NCBI GenBank assembly: GCA_964219345.1
Contig: CAXPPN010000034.1
Span: 1-15,166 of the forward strand
Direction of reading: 5' to 3'
DNA from: UBA3537 sp964219345
GTDB taxonomy: Bacteria > Bacteroidota > Bacteroidia > Flavobacteriales > Flavobacteriaceae
DNA: 15,166 nt
Part shown: one piece after another, positions 1 through 6,330 of the stretch
Position numbering within the stretch: the stretch's first letter is position 1
How the letters are laid out: every line of letters begins with the position of its first letter
Notes under the pieces: generated by a model
Databases searched by the model: none
What the model was told of the DNA's origin: nothing
Seen by the model: only the letters and a program-made list of their open reading frames with translations
Position numbers and translations under genes: made by a program

Positions 1-2
1 AA

Positions 3-62
3 TTATTAATTTCAACCGGAAATGGGGATGCTGTTATTGAAAGTGAAACTGATTTATTTTGA
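3..62 (+). CDS. Possible 3' end of an unidentified gene (partial)
   Basis: The third forward frame is open from the window edge to a TGA at 60-62 and encodes about 19 residues, ending in ESETDLF. The acidic, mixed composition could be a normal protein tail. The bidirectional terminator about 110 bp downstream would suit a gene converging on atpG. Nineteen open codons can arise by chance, and no family can be recognised from so short a tail, so this is tentative. Confidence 0.35.
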   Translation, partial: LLISTGNGDAVIESETDLF

Positions 63-171
63 TTTTGTGTGTTTGCTGACATACAAAAAAACATAAAAGT
101 TAATAAAAAGAAATATTTAGGCTTCATAAGTTGGGGATTAAATAATCGAATTACATCAAATTTCATTCCAC

Positions 172-209
172 AAAAAAGCCTCGCAAATGCGAGGCTTTAT
201 AGTTTTTTT
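172..209. terminator. Bidirectional intrinsic terminator after atpG
   Basis: An 11-bp perfect inverted repeat (AAAGCCTCGCA at 175-185, TGCGAGGCTTT at 188-198) has a G+C-rich core. In the minus direction it is followed by six T (172-177 complemented) and lies 8 nt beyond the atpG stop, ideal for ending the atp transcript. In the plus direction it is followed by TTTATAG and seven T (203-209), so it could also end a gene entering from the left. Confidence 0.88.
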
Positions 210-216
210 GAAACTC

Positions 217-1074
217 TTAGTTATTCAATGCTTCCGCTCCGCCAACAATTTCTAAAATTTCGTTGGTAATAGCAGCTTGTCGTGCTTTATTATAAGTCAG
301 TTTTAATTGATCTCTAAGCTCAGTAGCATTGTCGGTCGCTTTGTGCATAGCGGTCATTCGTGCGCCGTGTTCACTTGCAAAACTATCACGAATTGCTTTG
401 AACAATTGTGTTTTTAAAGATTTTGGAATTAATGTTTCCACAATCTCTGCTTTTGATGGTTCAAAAATATAATCCTGATTCGCATCGGCCCCATCTGCAC
501 TAGGAACAATTGGCAAAAATTGCTCTGTGGTTACGATTTGAGTTGCAGCATTTTTAAATTTATTATAAACCAATTCAATTTTATCAACGCTTCCTTCTTC
601 AAACTTTTGCATCAAAAACTCAGCGATTTGTGCTACATTATCAAAAGTAAGGTCATCAAAAACAGTACTTTCATTGGCTAAAATTTCATACTCCTTTGAA
701 AGGGCGTCGTTTGCTTTTTTACCAATGGCTACTACAGAAACCTTTTTCCCTGCATAGCTGTTAGCCAAATAATTGGCTTGTTTTATGATGTTAGAATTAA
801 AAGCGCCACATAATCCTCTGTTGGAAGTAATGGTAACAATAAGAACGTTTTTGACTTCACGCTGATCTGCAAATTTACTCCCGCTATCGGCATCCAAAGT
901 TGCGCTTAGGTTTTGTAGAAGTTCCGTCAGCTTGTCCGCATAAGGGCGCATCGCTGTGATGGCATCTTGAGCCTTTTTGAGCTTGGCTGCAGACACCATT
1001 TTCATGGCGCTGGTAATCTGCATCGTAGACGATACGGACGAAATTCTGTTTCTTATTTCTTTTAAGTTTGCCAT
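217..1074 (-). CDS. atpG: ATP synthase F1 subunit gamma
   Basis: This is the central rotor stalk of F1, which couples c-ring rotation to conformational changes in the alpha/beta catalytic hexamer at the inner face of the cytoplasmic membrane. The 285-residue length is normal for the family. The N terminus has the conserved helix start MANLKEIRNRI and the MKMVSAAKLKKAQ stretch. The C terminus carries RMTAMHKATDNA and ends TNEILEIVGGAEAL, both typical of gamma. The ATG start is followed directly by the expected first residues. It is the last gene of the leftward atp operon, 27 nt after atpA and just before a strong terminator. atpD and atpC, which often follow gamma in other bacteria, are absent here. 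Confidence 0.97.
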   Translation of the reverse strand: MANLKEIRNRISSVSSTMQITSAMKMVSAAKLKKAQDAITAMRPYADKLTELLQNLSATLDADSGSKFADQREVKNVLIVTITSNRGLCGAFNSNIIKQANYLANSYAGKKVSVVAIGKKANDALSKEYEILANESTVFDDLTFDNVAQIAEFLMQKFEEGSVDKIELVYNKFKNAATQIVTTEQFLPIVPSADGADANQDYIFEPSKAEIVETLIPKSLKTQLFKAIRDSFASEHGARMTAMHKATDNATELRDQLKLTYNKARQAAITNEILEIVGGAEALNN

Positions 1075-1076
1075 GC

Positions 1077-1100
1077 TTTAAATTAGATCTTTAATTTAAA
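1077..1100. repeat. A/T-only inverted repeat between atpA and atpG
   Basis: TTTAAATTA (1077-1085) and TAATTTAAA (1092-1100) form a perfect 9-bp inverted repeat around the six-base loop GATCTT, filling almost all of the 27-nt atpA-atpG gap. The stem contains only A/T pairs and there is no clear T-tract, so it is not a convincing terminator. It could be a weak RNA hairpin near the atpG start, or a by-product of A/T richness. Confidence 0.4.
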
Positions 1101-1101
1101 A

Positions 1102-2679
1102 TTAATTGTATTTGGCTGATAAATCTTGTGCAACTTTTGTTAAAGTATCTGTTACCTCATCCGTAAGTTTACCCGATTTAAGTGTTGCCAAAGCATCACT
1201 GTGTTTTGCTTTCAAGAATTCTATAAATTCAGTTTCAAATTCTTTAACTTTATTTACAGGAACATCACGCAATAAGTTTTTCGATCCTGCATAAATAATC
1301 GCAATTTGATCTTCTACTGTATATGGGTCGTTTTGTGCTTGTTTTAATATTTCAACGTTGCGCTTACCTTTTTCAATAACATTAAGTGTAACCGCATCAA
1401 GGTCAGATCCAAACTTTGCAAACGCTTCCAATTCACGGAATTGTGCTTGATCTAATTTTAGTGTTCCAGAAACTTTTTTCATGGACTTAATTTGTGCACT
1501 ACCCCCTACACGAGATACCGAAATACCTACGTTAATTGCTGGACGTACACCAGAATTAAATAAATCTCCATCCAAGAAAATCTGACCATCTGTAATTGAA
1601 ATTACATTTGTTGGAATATAAGCCGATACGTCTCCTGCTTGAGTTTCAATGATAGGAAGTGCTGTTAAAGAACCTCCTCCTTTTACCATAGGCTTAAGAG
1701 AGTCAGGCAAATCGTTCATATCTTTTGCAATGGTGTCATCATTGATAACTTTTGCAGAACGCTCTAACAAACGTGAGTGTAAGTAAAATACATCTCCTGG
1801 GTAGGCCTCACGTCCTGGTGGACGACGAAGCAAAAGTGATACCTCACGATAGGCAACTGCTTGCTTTGATAAATCATCATAAATGATAAGTGCTGGACGA
1901 CCAGTATCTCTAAAATATTCTCCAATCGCAGCTCCTGCAAATGGTGCATATACTTGCATTGGTGCAGGGTCTGAAGCATTAGCTGCTACAATTGTAGTGT
2001 AGGCCAAAGCCCCTCTGTCTTCTAATGTTTTTGCAATGTTGGCTACTGTAGAAGCTTTTTGCCCAACAGCAACATAAATACAATATACAGGCTCACCTGC
2101 ATCGTAAAATTCTTTTTGATTTAGAATAGTATCAATACAAACCGTTGTTTTTCCTGTTTGACGGTCACCAATAACAAGTTCTCTTTGTCCACGCCCAACT
2201 GGGATCATCGCATCAATAGACTTAATCCCTGTTTGAAGTGGCTCAGTTACAGGCTCACGGAATACAACACCAGGTGCTTTTCTTTCCAATGGCATTTCAT
2301 AAACATCCCCTTCAATTGGTCCTTTGCCATCAATTGGTGCTCCAAGAGTGTCTACAACACGTCCTACGATACCTTCTCCAACATTAATGGAAGCAATACG
2401 TCCAGTACGTTTTACTGTAGACCCTTCTTTTACAACTTTGGATGCTCCTAAAAGTACAATACCAACATTGTCTTCTTCAAGGTTCAAGACAATTCCTTCA
2501 AGACCTCCATCAAATTGAACTAATTCTCCGTACTGTGCGTTTGAAAGTCCGTAGGCACGAACAATACCATCACCAACAGTCAATACAGTTCCTACTTCGT
2601 CCAAAGAAGCGGTGGCTTCAAATCCTGAAAGTTGTTGCTTTAAAATTGCTGAAATTTCAGCTGCTTTTACGTCTGCCAT
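1102..2679 (-). CDS. atpA: ATP synthase F1 subunit alpha
   Basis: This non-catalytic nucleotide-binding subunit forms the alpha3beta3 hexamer with beta and supplies the arginine finger to the catalytic sites. It has 525 residues, slightly longer than the roughly 500-515 usual elsewhere. The N-terminal beta-barrel domain is followed by a P-loop GDRQTGKT at about 171-178, a Walker B-like strand ALIIYDDL at about 263-270, and the family signature around PAINVGISVSRVGGSAQ at about 380-396. Arg390 falls at the arginine-finger position. All key residues look intact. The ATG start gives the usual N terminus with AAEISAILKQQL. It lies between atpH and atpG in the standard order, while its partner beta is not in the window. 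Confidence 0.98.
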   Translation of the reverse strand: MADVKAAEISAILKQQLSGFEATASLDEVGTVLTVGDGIVRAYGLSNAQYGELVQFDGGLEGIVLNLEEDNVGIVLLGASKVVKEGSTVKRTGRIASINVGEGIVGRVVDTLGAPIDGKGPIEGDVYEMPLERKAPGVVFREPVTEPLQTGIKSIDAMIPVGRGQRELVIGDRQTGKTTVCIDTILNQKEFYDAGEPVYCIYVAVGQKASTVANIAKTLEDRGALAYTTIVAANASDPAPMQVYAPFAGAAIGEYFRDTGRPALIIYDDLSKQAVAYREVSLLLRRPPGREAYPGDVFYLHSRLLERSAKVINDDTIAKDMNDLPDSLKPMVKGGGSLTALPIIETQAGDVSAYIPTNVISITDGQIFLDGDLFNSGVRPAINVGISVSRVGGSAQIKSMKKVSGTLKLDQAQFRELEAFAKFGSDLDAVTLNVIEKGKRNVEILKQAQNDPYTVEDQIAIIYAGSKNLLRDVPVNKVKEFETEFIEFLKAKHSDALATLKSGKLTDEVTDTLTKVAQDLSAKYN

Positions 2680-2693
2680 TTTAATCTATTTTT

Positions 2694-2718
2694 AACTCAT
2701 TGAACTCAAAATGAGTTC
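2694..2718. repeat. Overlapping, mutually exclusive inverted repeats before atpA
   Basis: The 42-nt atpH-atpA gap holds two alternative stems sharing sequence. GAACTC (2702-2707) pairs with GAGTTC (2713-2718) around a 5-nt loop. AACTCAT (2694-2700) pairs with ATGAGTT (2711-2717) around a 10-nt loop. Only one can form at a time in the minus-strand mRNA, and the second lies about 15 nt before the atpA start codon. This resembles a small RNA switch or translational control element, but the stems are short, so function is speculative. Confidence 0.4.
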
Positions 2719-2721
2719 TTT

Positions 2722-3258
2722 TTAATCTGTTATAAATTTACTTTTAATTTCATTCAATTGGTTAGAAACACTTGCATTGTACTGCTGGTCTCCAACACGT
2801 AAGATGAATCCTCCAAGGATAGTTTCATCTACAATTTTGGTCAAGGTGACTTCTTTACTAGATAAAGCTTTTAACTTTGCCATTACCTTTTTTTCTAAAG
2901 CTTCAGTCATTGGCACTGCAGTAGTTACCGTGGCTTGTTCTTTATTGTTAAGCTCATCATACAAACGCTTATATTGTAATGCAATTTGTTCTAATAAATC
3001 AACACGCTTATTCTGTGCCAAAGTGTTGAACAAAGACTTTACTTCTTTGCCAAACTTTGAAAAAATATTTTCTAAAACAGCTGTTTTTTCTGAAAGTTTT
3101 ACAACTGGTGATCTAAGCGCTTCGTTCAATTCAGGATTTGAAGCAATAGCATTAGCGATATGGTTCATTTCTTCATGAATTTTCGCTGATGTATTGTTGT
3201 CCTCTGCCACACTTAAGATGGCCTTGGCATATCGAATGGCTGCTCTTGTCCCTGACAT
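2722..3258 (-). CDS. atpH: ATP synthase F1 subunit delta (OSCP)
   Basis: Delta sits on top of the alpha/beta hexamer and joins it to the peripheral stalk made of subunit b, holding the stator still. The 178-residue length is normal. The N-terminal helical domain shows the conserved RYAKAIL segment at about 9-15. The C-terminal part contains the family's glycine-rich hairpin, ILGGFILRVGDQQYNAS, followed by a closing helix QLNEIKSKF. The ATG start lies 5 nt downstream of the atpF stop, so b and delta, which bind each other, are probably translationally coupled. The atpF-atpH-atpA order is the standard one. Confidence 0.96.
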   Translation of the reverse strand: MSGTRAAIRYAKAILSVAEDNNTSAKIHEEMNHIANAIASNPELNEALRSPVVKLSEKTAVLENIFSKFGKEVKSLFNTLAQNKRVDLLEQIALQYKRLYDELNNKEQATVTTAVPMTEALEKKVMAKLKALSSKEVTLTKIVDETILGGFILRVGDQQYNASVSNQLNEIKSKFITD

Positions 3259-3263
3259 ATATT

Positions 3264-3764
3264 TTAATTTAAACTAGCATCGTCTAACATCGACTCTACT
3301 AATTTTTCTTGCTTTCCTTTATTTGATAATTCTTCACCCAATACTTTTTCTGCAATAGAAATAGAGAGGTCGGCAACTTGTGCTTTTAAATCTGCAATAG
3401 CTGCTTTTTTCTCGGTTTCGATGGCGGCTTGAGCTTGTGCAACTAATTTTGCAGCTTCTTCTTTGGCTTCTTCCTTAGCGTCATCAATCATTTTATTTTT
3501 AAGTTCTCGTGCTTCTTTAAGCATAGCTTCACGCTCTGCACGTGCTTCTTTCAAGAGCTTTTGATTATCGGCTTGAAGGTTTTCCATTTCCTTTTTTGCA
3601 TCATCCGCGGCACTAAGTGCATTTTTGATCCCTTCTTCGCGCTCATTTACAGCGTTAAGAATTGGCCCCCAAGCATATTTTTTTAATAGCAATAAAAGCC
3701 CAACAAAAAGTAATGTTTGCCAAACAAACAGTCCAAGTGAGAATTCTTCTAATAATTTTTCCAT
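3264..3764 (-). CDS. atpF: ATP synthase Fo subunit b
   Basis: Subunit b forms the dimeric peripheral stalk of the ATP synthase. It has 166 residues. One membrane helix near the N terminus (about 10-28, WQTLLFVGLLLLLKKYAW) is followed by a long, charged, Ala/Glu/Lys-rich coiled coil over roughly residues 40-150, exactly the architecture of b. The C terminus (AEKVLGEELSNKGKQEKLVE) is the delta-binding end. It follows atpE after an 86-nt gap with a strong hairpin and is almost contiguous with atpH. Only one b gene is seen, so the stalk is probably a b homodimer. Confidence 0.96.
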   Translation of the reverse strand: MEKLLEEFSLGLFVWQTLLFVGLLLLLKKYAWGPILNAVNEREEGIKNALSAADDAKKEMENLQADNQKLLKEARAEREAMLKEARELKNKMIDDAKEEAKEEAAKLVAQAQAAIETEKKAAIADLKAQVADLSISIAEKVLGEELSNKGKQEKLVESMLDDASLN

Positions 3765-3801
3765 AATAATTTTATTATGATGATGTTTTAAATTTAATTA
3801 A

Positions 3802-3836
3802 AAACAACCTTGCAACCAACCGTTGCAAGATTGTTT
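3802..3836 (-). terminator. Hairpin between atpE and atpF: candidate attenuator or processing site
   Basis: CTTGCAAC (3809-3816) and GTTGCAAG (3822-3829) form a perfect 8-bp stem with a 5-nt loop. After one mismatched pair the stem continues for six more pairs (AAACAA 3802-3807 with TTGTTT 3831-3836). In the minus-strand RNA the stem runs into TTGTTTTTAATT, a terminator-like U-rich tail about 15 nt after the atpE stop. Genes continue past it, so if it terminates it must leak. It could instead block 3' exonuclease decay and protect the upstream mRNA. Confidence 0.6.
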
Positions 3837-3850
3837 GTTTTGGATAAAGA

Positions 3851-4042
3851 TTATACTGCAAATAATGCCGCAAATCCAATACCTTCAATCAAGGCTGCTG
3901 CAATAAGCATAGCTGTTTGAATCTTTCCGTAAGCTTCTGGCTGACGAGCGATAGCTTCCATTGCGGAACCACCGATTTTACCAATACCTAATCCTACTCC
4001 GATGACAACTAAACCTGCACCTACCATTACTGGAATTTCCAT
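3851..4042 (-). CDS. atpE: ATP synthase Fo subunit c
   Basis: Subunit c is the proteolipid that forms the membrane rotor ring and carries protons. It is 63 residues, at the short end of the family (about 70-80 in many bacteria). Two membrane hairpin helices flank the polar loop RQPE (33-36), which contacts the gamma/epsilon foot. Glu53 in LIEGIGF is the ion-binding carboxylate. The Gln in helix 1 and the Ser/Thr after the carboxylate that mark Na+-type c subunits are missing (EGIG instead of EST-like), so a proton ring is inferred. Its mRNA is bracketed by intergenic gaps of 48 and 86 nt, with a strong hairpin just downstream. Confidence 0.97.
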   Translation of the reverse strand: MEIPVMVGAGLVVIGVGLGIGKIGGSAMEAIARQPEAYGKIQTAMLIAAALIEGIGFAALFAV

Positions 4043-4090
4043 ATATATGTATTTAAAAATTAAACATTCAATTTTTATTGCTCAAAATTA

Positions 4091-5197
4091 CTAATGAGCG
4101 TGTGCTTCATCATGATGCTCGTGCTCCTCTGAAGCAAAACCAAAATATAAAGCCGATAACATCGTAAAAATATATGCTTGTAACAATGCTACCAGTACTT
4201 CAATTAGTGAGATGGCGAAGGCCAATCCAAAGGATAATGGGCTTCCCAACCAACTTTTGAATAAAAACATTAGACCAATCAAACTCATCAATACAATGTG
4301 TCCAGCTTGCATGTTGGCATACAAACGAATTAATAATGAGAATGGCTTAATGAATATCCCTAATACTTCAATAGGGATTAATATGATGTACAAAAGAATC
4401 TTTCCATACCAAGGCATAGAGTCTCCTAGTGGATCAAAAATATGTTTCCAATAGTCTTTTGTTCCTGTAAAATTTGTGATTAAAAACGTTAATAATGCCA
4501 ATGCAAAAGTGACTGCAATATTCCCTGTGACATTGACACCAAGTGGGGTTAATCCAAAAATATTTAAAAACCATATAAAGAAAAATACGGTAAGTAAAAA
4601 TGGCATATAGCGCATGTACTTCTTTTCTCCAATATTTGGAATGGCAATATCATCTCTGATGTAAAGCACAATAGGCTCAAAAAATCGGCCAACCCCTTTG
4701 GCTACTCCATTATTTTCTCCATAGGACCTTCCCAATCCTCTAAAAAGGAAAAACATAAGAAGAGCTGTAATCAATATCATTACAACGCTTTTTGTAATAG
4801 AAAAATCTAATGGTTTTACATTTGTGGGGTGATTATGTTCATCATAATTTATAGTTCCCTCAGCGTCTGTTTTATAAATTTTGTTGTGGTAAATTTTGTA
4901 ATAATTTCCATCAACCTCTGCTAGAGTTTCTCCGTGATGAAACTTGGATGAAGCAAAAACTTTTAATCCTTCATCCCATAAAATAACAGGAAGAGGTGCC
5001 CCTATGTATTTGTGCTCGCCATCATCTGTTGTGTACGAAAATAAACTAAAGTCGTATGAATCTTGAAGGTGGTGTTGGATATATGCTTTTATTTCAGCTT
5101 TTTTGTCTGTTTTTGGGGCATCTCCTCCAGCCATCACAAAAAATGGCACAAAAAAGAAAATCAGTGTAATCGCTTTCAAAGTTGATTTGCTTCGCAT
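4091..5197 (-). CDS. atpB: ATP synthase Fo subunit a, with signal peptide and periplasmic extension
   Basis: Subunit a forms the two proton half-channels against the c-ring. I choose the ATG at 5197 (368 residues). The frame is open to a TTG at 5314, but that would add an unlikely N terminus covering a promoter. From 5197 the protein begins with a signal peptide (MRSKSTLK, a hydrophobic stretch, then VMAGGD at about 22-26), followed by a periplasmic region of roughly 110 residues and then the membrane helices. The essential arginine is in SLLIRLYANMQAGH (Arg291), and Gln340 in LLQAYIFTML matches the second channel residue. The C terminus is a His-rich tail (EEHEHHDEAHAH). The extended N terminus is, to my knowledge, a Bacteroidota feature. 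Confidence 0.95.
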   Translation of the reverse strand: MRSKSTLKAITLIFFFVPFFVMAGGDAPKTDKKAEIKAYIQHHLQDSYDFSLFSYTTDDGEHKYIGAPLPVILWDEGLKVFASSKFHHGETLAEVDGNYYKIYHNKIYKTDAEGTINYDEHNHPTNVKPLDFSITKSVVMILITALLMFFLFRGLGRSYGENNGVAKGVGRFFEPIVLYIRDDIAIPNIGEKKYMRYMPFLLTVFFFIWFLNIFGLTPLGVNVTGNIAVTFALALLTFLITNFTGTKDYWKHIFDPLGDSMPWYGKILLYIILIPIEVLGIFIKPFSLLIRLYANMQAGHIVLMSLIGLMFLFKSWLGSPLSFGLAFAISLIEVLVALLQAYIFTMLSALYFGFASEEHEHHDEAHAH

Positions 5198-5229
5198 TAG
5201 CAGATTTTTATCGTTGTATAAAATCGGTG

Positions 5230-5258
5230 CAAAGTTATGGTTTTCTATCAAAAACAAA
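5230..5258 (-). promoter_or_regulatory. Promoter for atpB (Bacteroidota -7/-33 type)
   Basis: On the minus strand TAACTTTG (5237-5230) is a perfect match to the Bacteroidota -7 consensus TAnnTTTG. TTTG at 5258-5255 lies 17 nt upstream as a -33 element. Transcription starting just downstream would leave a leader of about 25-30 nt before the atpB ATG at 5197. This permits atpBEFHAG transcription independent of the sprE-bactofilin genes and supports the shorter atpB start. Confidence 0.65.
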
Positions 5259-5317
5259 AACAATTTTAAGGACTTTATTTTAAGTTCAAAAAACTGTTCG
5301 AAAAAACGATACAAAAT

Positions 5318-5701
5318 CTACATTTGATTGAGTTGTTTACTGAGGTAGTATGTTTCTAAAACAAGACAAATGGTGTAAGGAATAAAAAATGAAACAAATT
5401 CAGAAAAAATTATTTCATCATCGGCTTTATAGGGTCCATAAAACACCACAAAAAACATAAAAAATTTAATAAAACTACTTGTCAAAAACAAAAAGCCAAT
5501 CTGGTTATTATATTTTTCTTTTAAGGCTGTTAATCCCCAAAAAATTCCTATTGCTAACACAGCATTAATAACATAGGCCTCTATAATTAGATGTTGAAAC
5601 TTAGGTAAATTCAAAAACGTATTTAGAAGAATATGAATTACAAATACAATGCTTAAAAAAATGAAGATGCGTTGAGAAAAATTTTTTGTAATTGTGTTCA
5701 C
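5318..5701 (-). CDS. AtpI-like small membrane protein of the ATP synthase operon
   Basis: This 127-residue protein is mostly hydrophobic, with about four membrane helices (roughly 10-31, 41-60, 68-89 and 102-120) and short charged loops. It occupies the place of atpI in other bacteria, between an AtpZ-like gene and atpB, where AtpI assists c-ring assembly or ion supply. Direct similarity to classical AtpI is not obvious by eye; it may belong to a Flavobacteriia-specific family (perhaps DUF6168). It starts at GTG, whose bases overlap the AtpZ stop in the 4-nt sequence GTGA, so the two are almost certainly translationally coupled. Role assigned from position and topology, not from catalytic motifs. 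Confidence 0.6.
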   Translation of the reverse strand: MNTITKNFSQRIFIFLSIVFVIHILLNTFLNLPKFQHLIIEAYVINAVLAIGIFWGLTALKEKYNNQIGFLFLTSSFIKFFMFFVVFYGPYKADDEIIFSEFVSFFIPYTICLVLETYYLSKQLNQM

Positions 5702-5925
5702 TTTCTTTGGATTTTTTTGAGCTGCTTCAAGACAACATATAGCCCAACTGCAACTCCAAGAATTGCGCCAAGAGCTACAAATATTTTTTTTGAATGACCA
5801 AAATAAACATCAAGCCATTTACCAAAACGGACAAAAACAAAAACAAATATTCCCATTTGAATTCCAAGTCCAGAAAGTGCGGCAAGATTTTTAAGCGGAT
5901 TGTCCTGATTTGGCCTCTGTTTCAA
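5698..5925 (-). CDS. AtpZ/AtpI-family protein
   Basis: This 75-residue protein has two membrane helices (about 19-33 and 45-63) and a basic C terminus (KQLKKIQRK). It shows the pattern of the small AtpZ/AtpI family (GLGIQMG, then GKWLD, then a glycine-rich second helix). Members accompany ATP synthase operons and are linked to Mg2+/Ca2+ transport or Fo assembly. The only plausible start is TTG at 5925, since the frame is closed by a stop at 5947-5949 and has no ATG or GTG in between. That start lies inside the bactofilin gene, giving a 35-nt overlap. It ends in a GTGA overlap with the next gene. Family call fairly sure; exact start less so. Confidence 0.75.
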   Translation of the reverse strand: MKQRPNQDNPLKNLAALSGLGIQMGIFVFVFVRFGKWLDVYFGHSKKIFVALGAILGVAVGLYVVLKQLKKIQRK

Positions 5926-6319
5926 TTGTTGGTTTTGGTTGTGTTTTTAGCTCTTTTACAGAGTCTTTCATTTGACAATTTGCATTGAAAGACGCACCAG
6001 GCTCTACGGCAAGTTTTCCTGTTTGAACCTCGCCTTGAACACGAGCAGTGGCTCGCAGGCTTAGTGTTTCAGAAACAACCAACTCGCCCTTAAAACTACC
6101 TTCAATATCGGCATTATTACATGACAAACTTCCGTTTATTTTTCCTGTGCTTCCAATAACTACTTTGCCTTTTGTGGTTAGTGTCCCAATTATAGCACCT
6201 TCAATTCTAAAGTCGCCTTCACTCATAAGGTCTCCTTCAAAACTAGTCCCTTGTGCAATTGTATTTTGCTGCGATAATAAGCCTTGCTGAGATCTGGGTT
6301 TTTTAGCATCTGTAAACAT
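5891..6319 (-). CDS. Bactofilin (polymer-forming cytoskeletal protein)
   Basis: Bactofilins polymerise without nucleotide into filaments or membrane patches that position cell-envelope machinery. The 142-residue length is normal. A disordered, polar N terminus (1-20) precedes a repetitive beta-helix core at about 24-115, with short strands each closed by glycine turns (EGDLMSEGDFRIEGAIIGTL, GKVVIGSTGKINGSL). The Pro/Glu/Lys-rich tail is disordered, as usual for the family. It begins 11 nt after the sprE stop and its last codons overlap the AtpZ-like gene. Lying between a secretion/motility lipoprotein and ATP synthase accessory genes, it may help localise envelope machinery, but that is inference. 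Confidence 0.9.
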   Translation of the reverse strand: MFTDAKKPRSQQGLLSQQNTIAQGTSFEGDLMSEGDFRIEGAIIGTLTTKGKVVIGSTGKINGSLSCNNADIEGSFKGELVVSETLSLRATARVQGEVQTGKLAVEPGASFNANCQMKDSVKELKTQPKPTIETEAKSGQSA

Positions 6320-6330
6320 AATCCTTTATT

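Noticed and set aside
69..269. Forward open frame of 66 codons across the terminator
   Set aside because: It runs through the terminator hairpin and into antisense of atpG and has no recognisable protein features.
2158..2684. Forward open frames opposite atpA
   Set aside because: They are antisense shadows of a highly conserved gene and have no leader or domain of their own.
4055..4076. AAAAATT/AATTTTT inverted repeat between atpB and atpE
   Set aside because: The stem is seven A/T pairs with an 8-nt loop and no T-tract in a very A/T-rich gap, so it is likely chance.
5198..5314. N-terminal extension of AtpB from the TTG at 5314
   Set aside because: It would put 39 atypical residues before a good signal peptide and would cover a consensus promoter.
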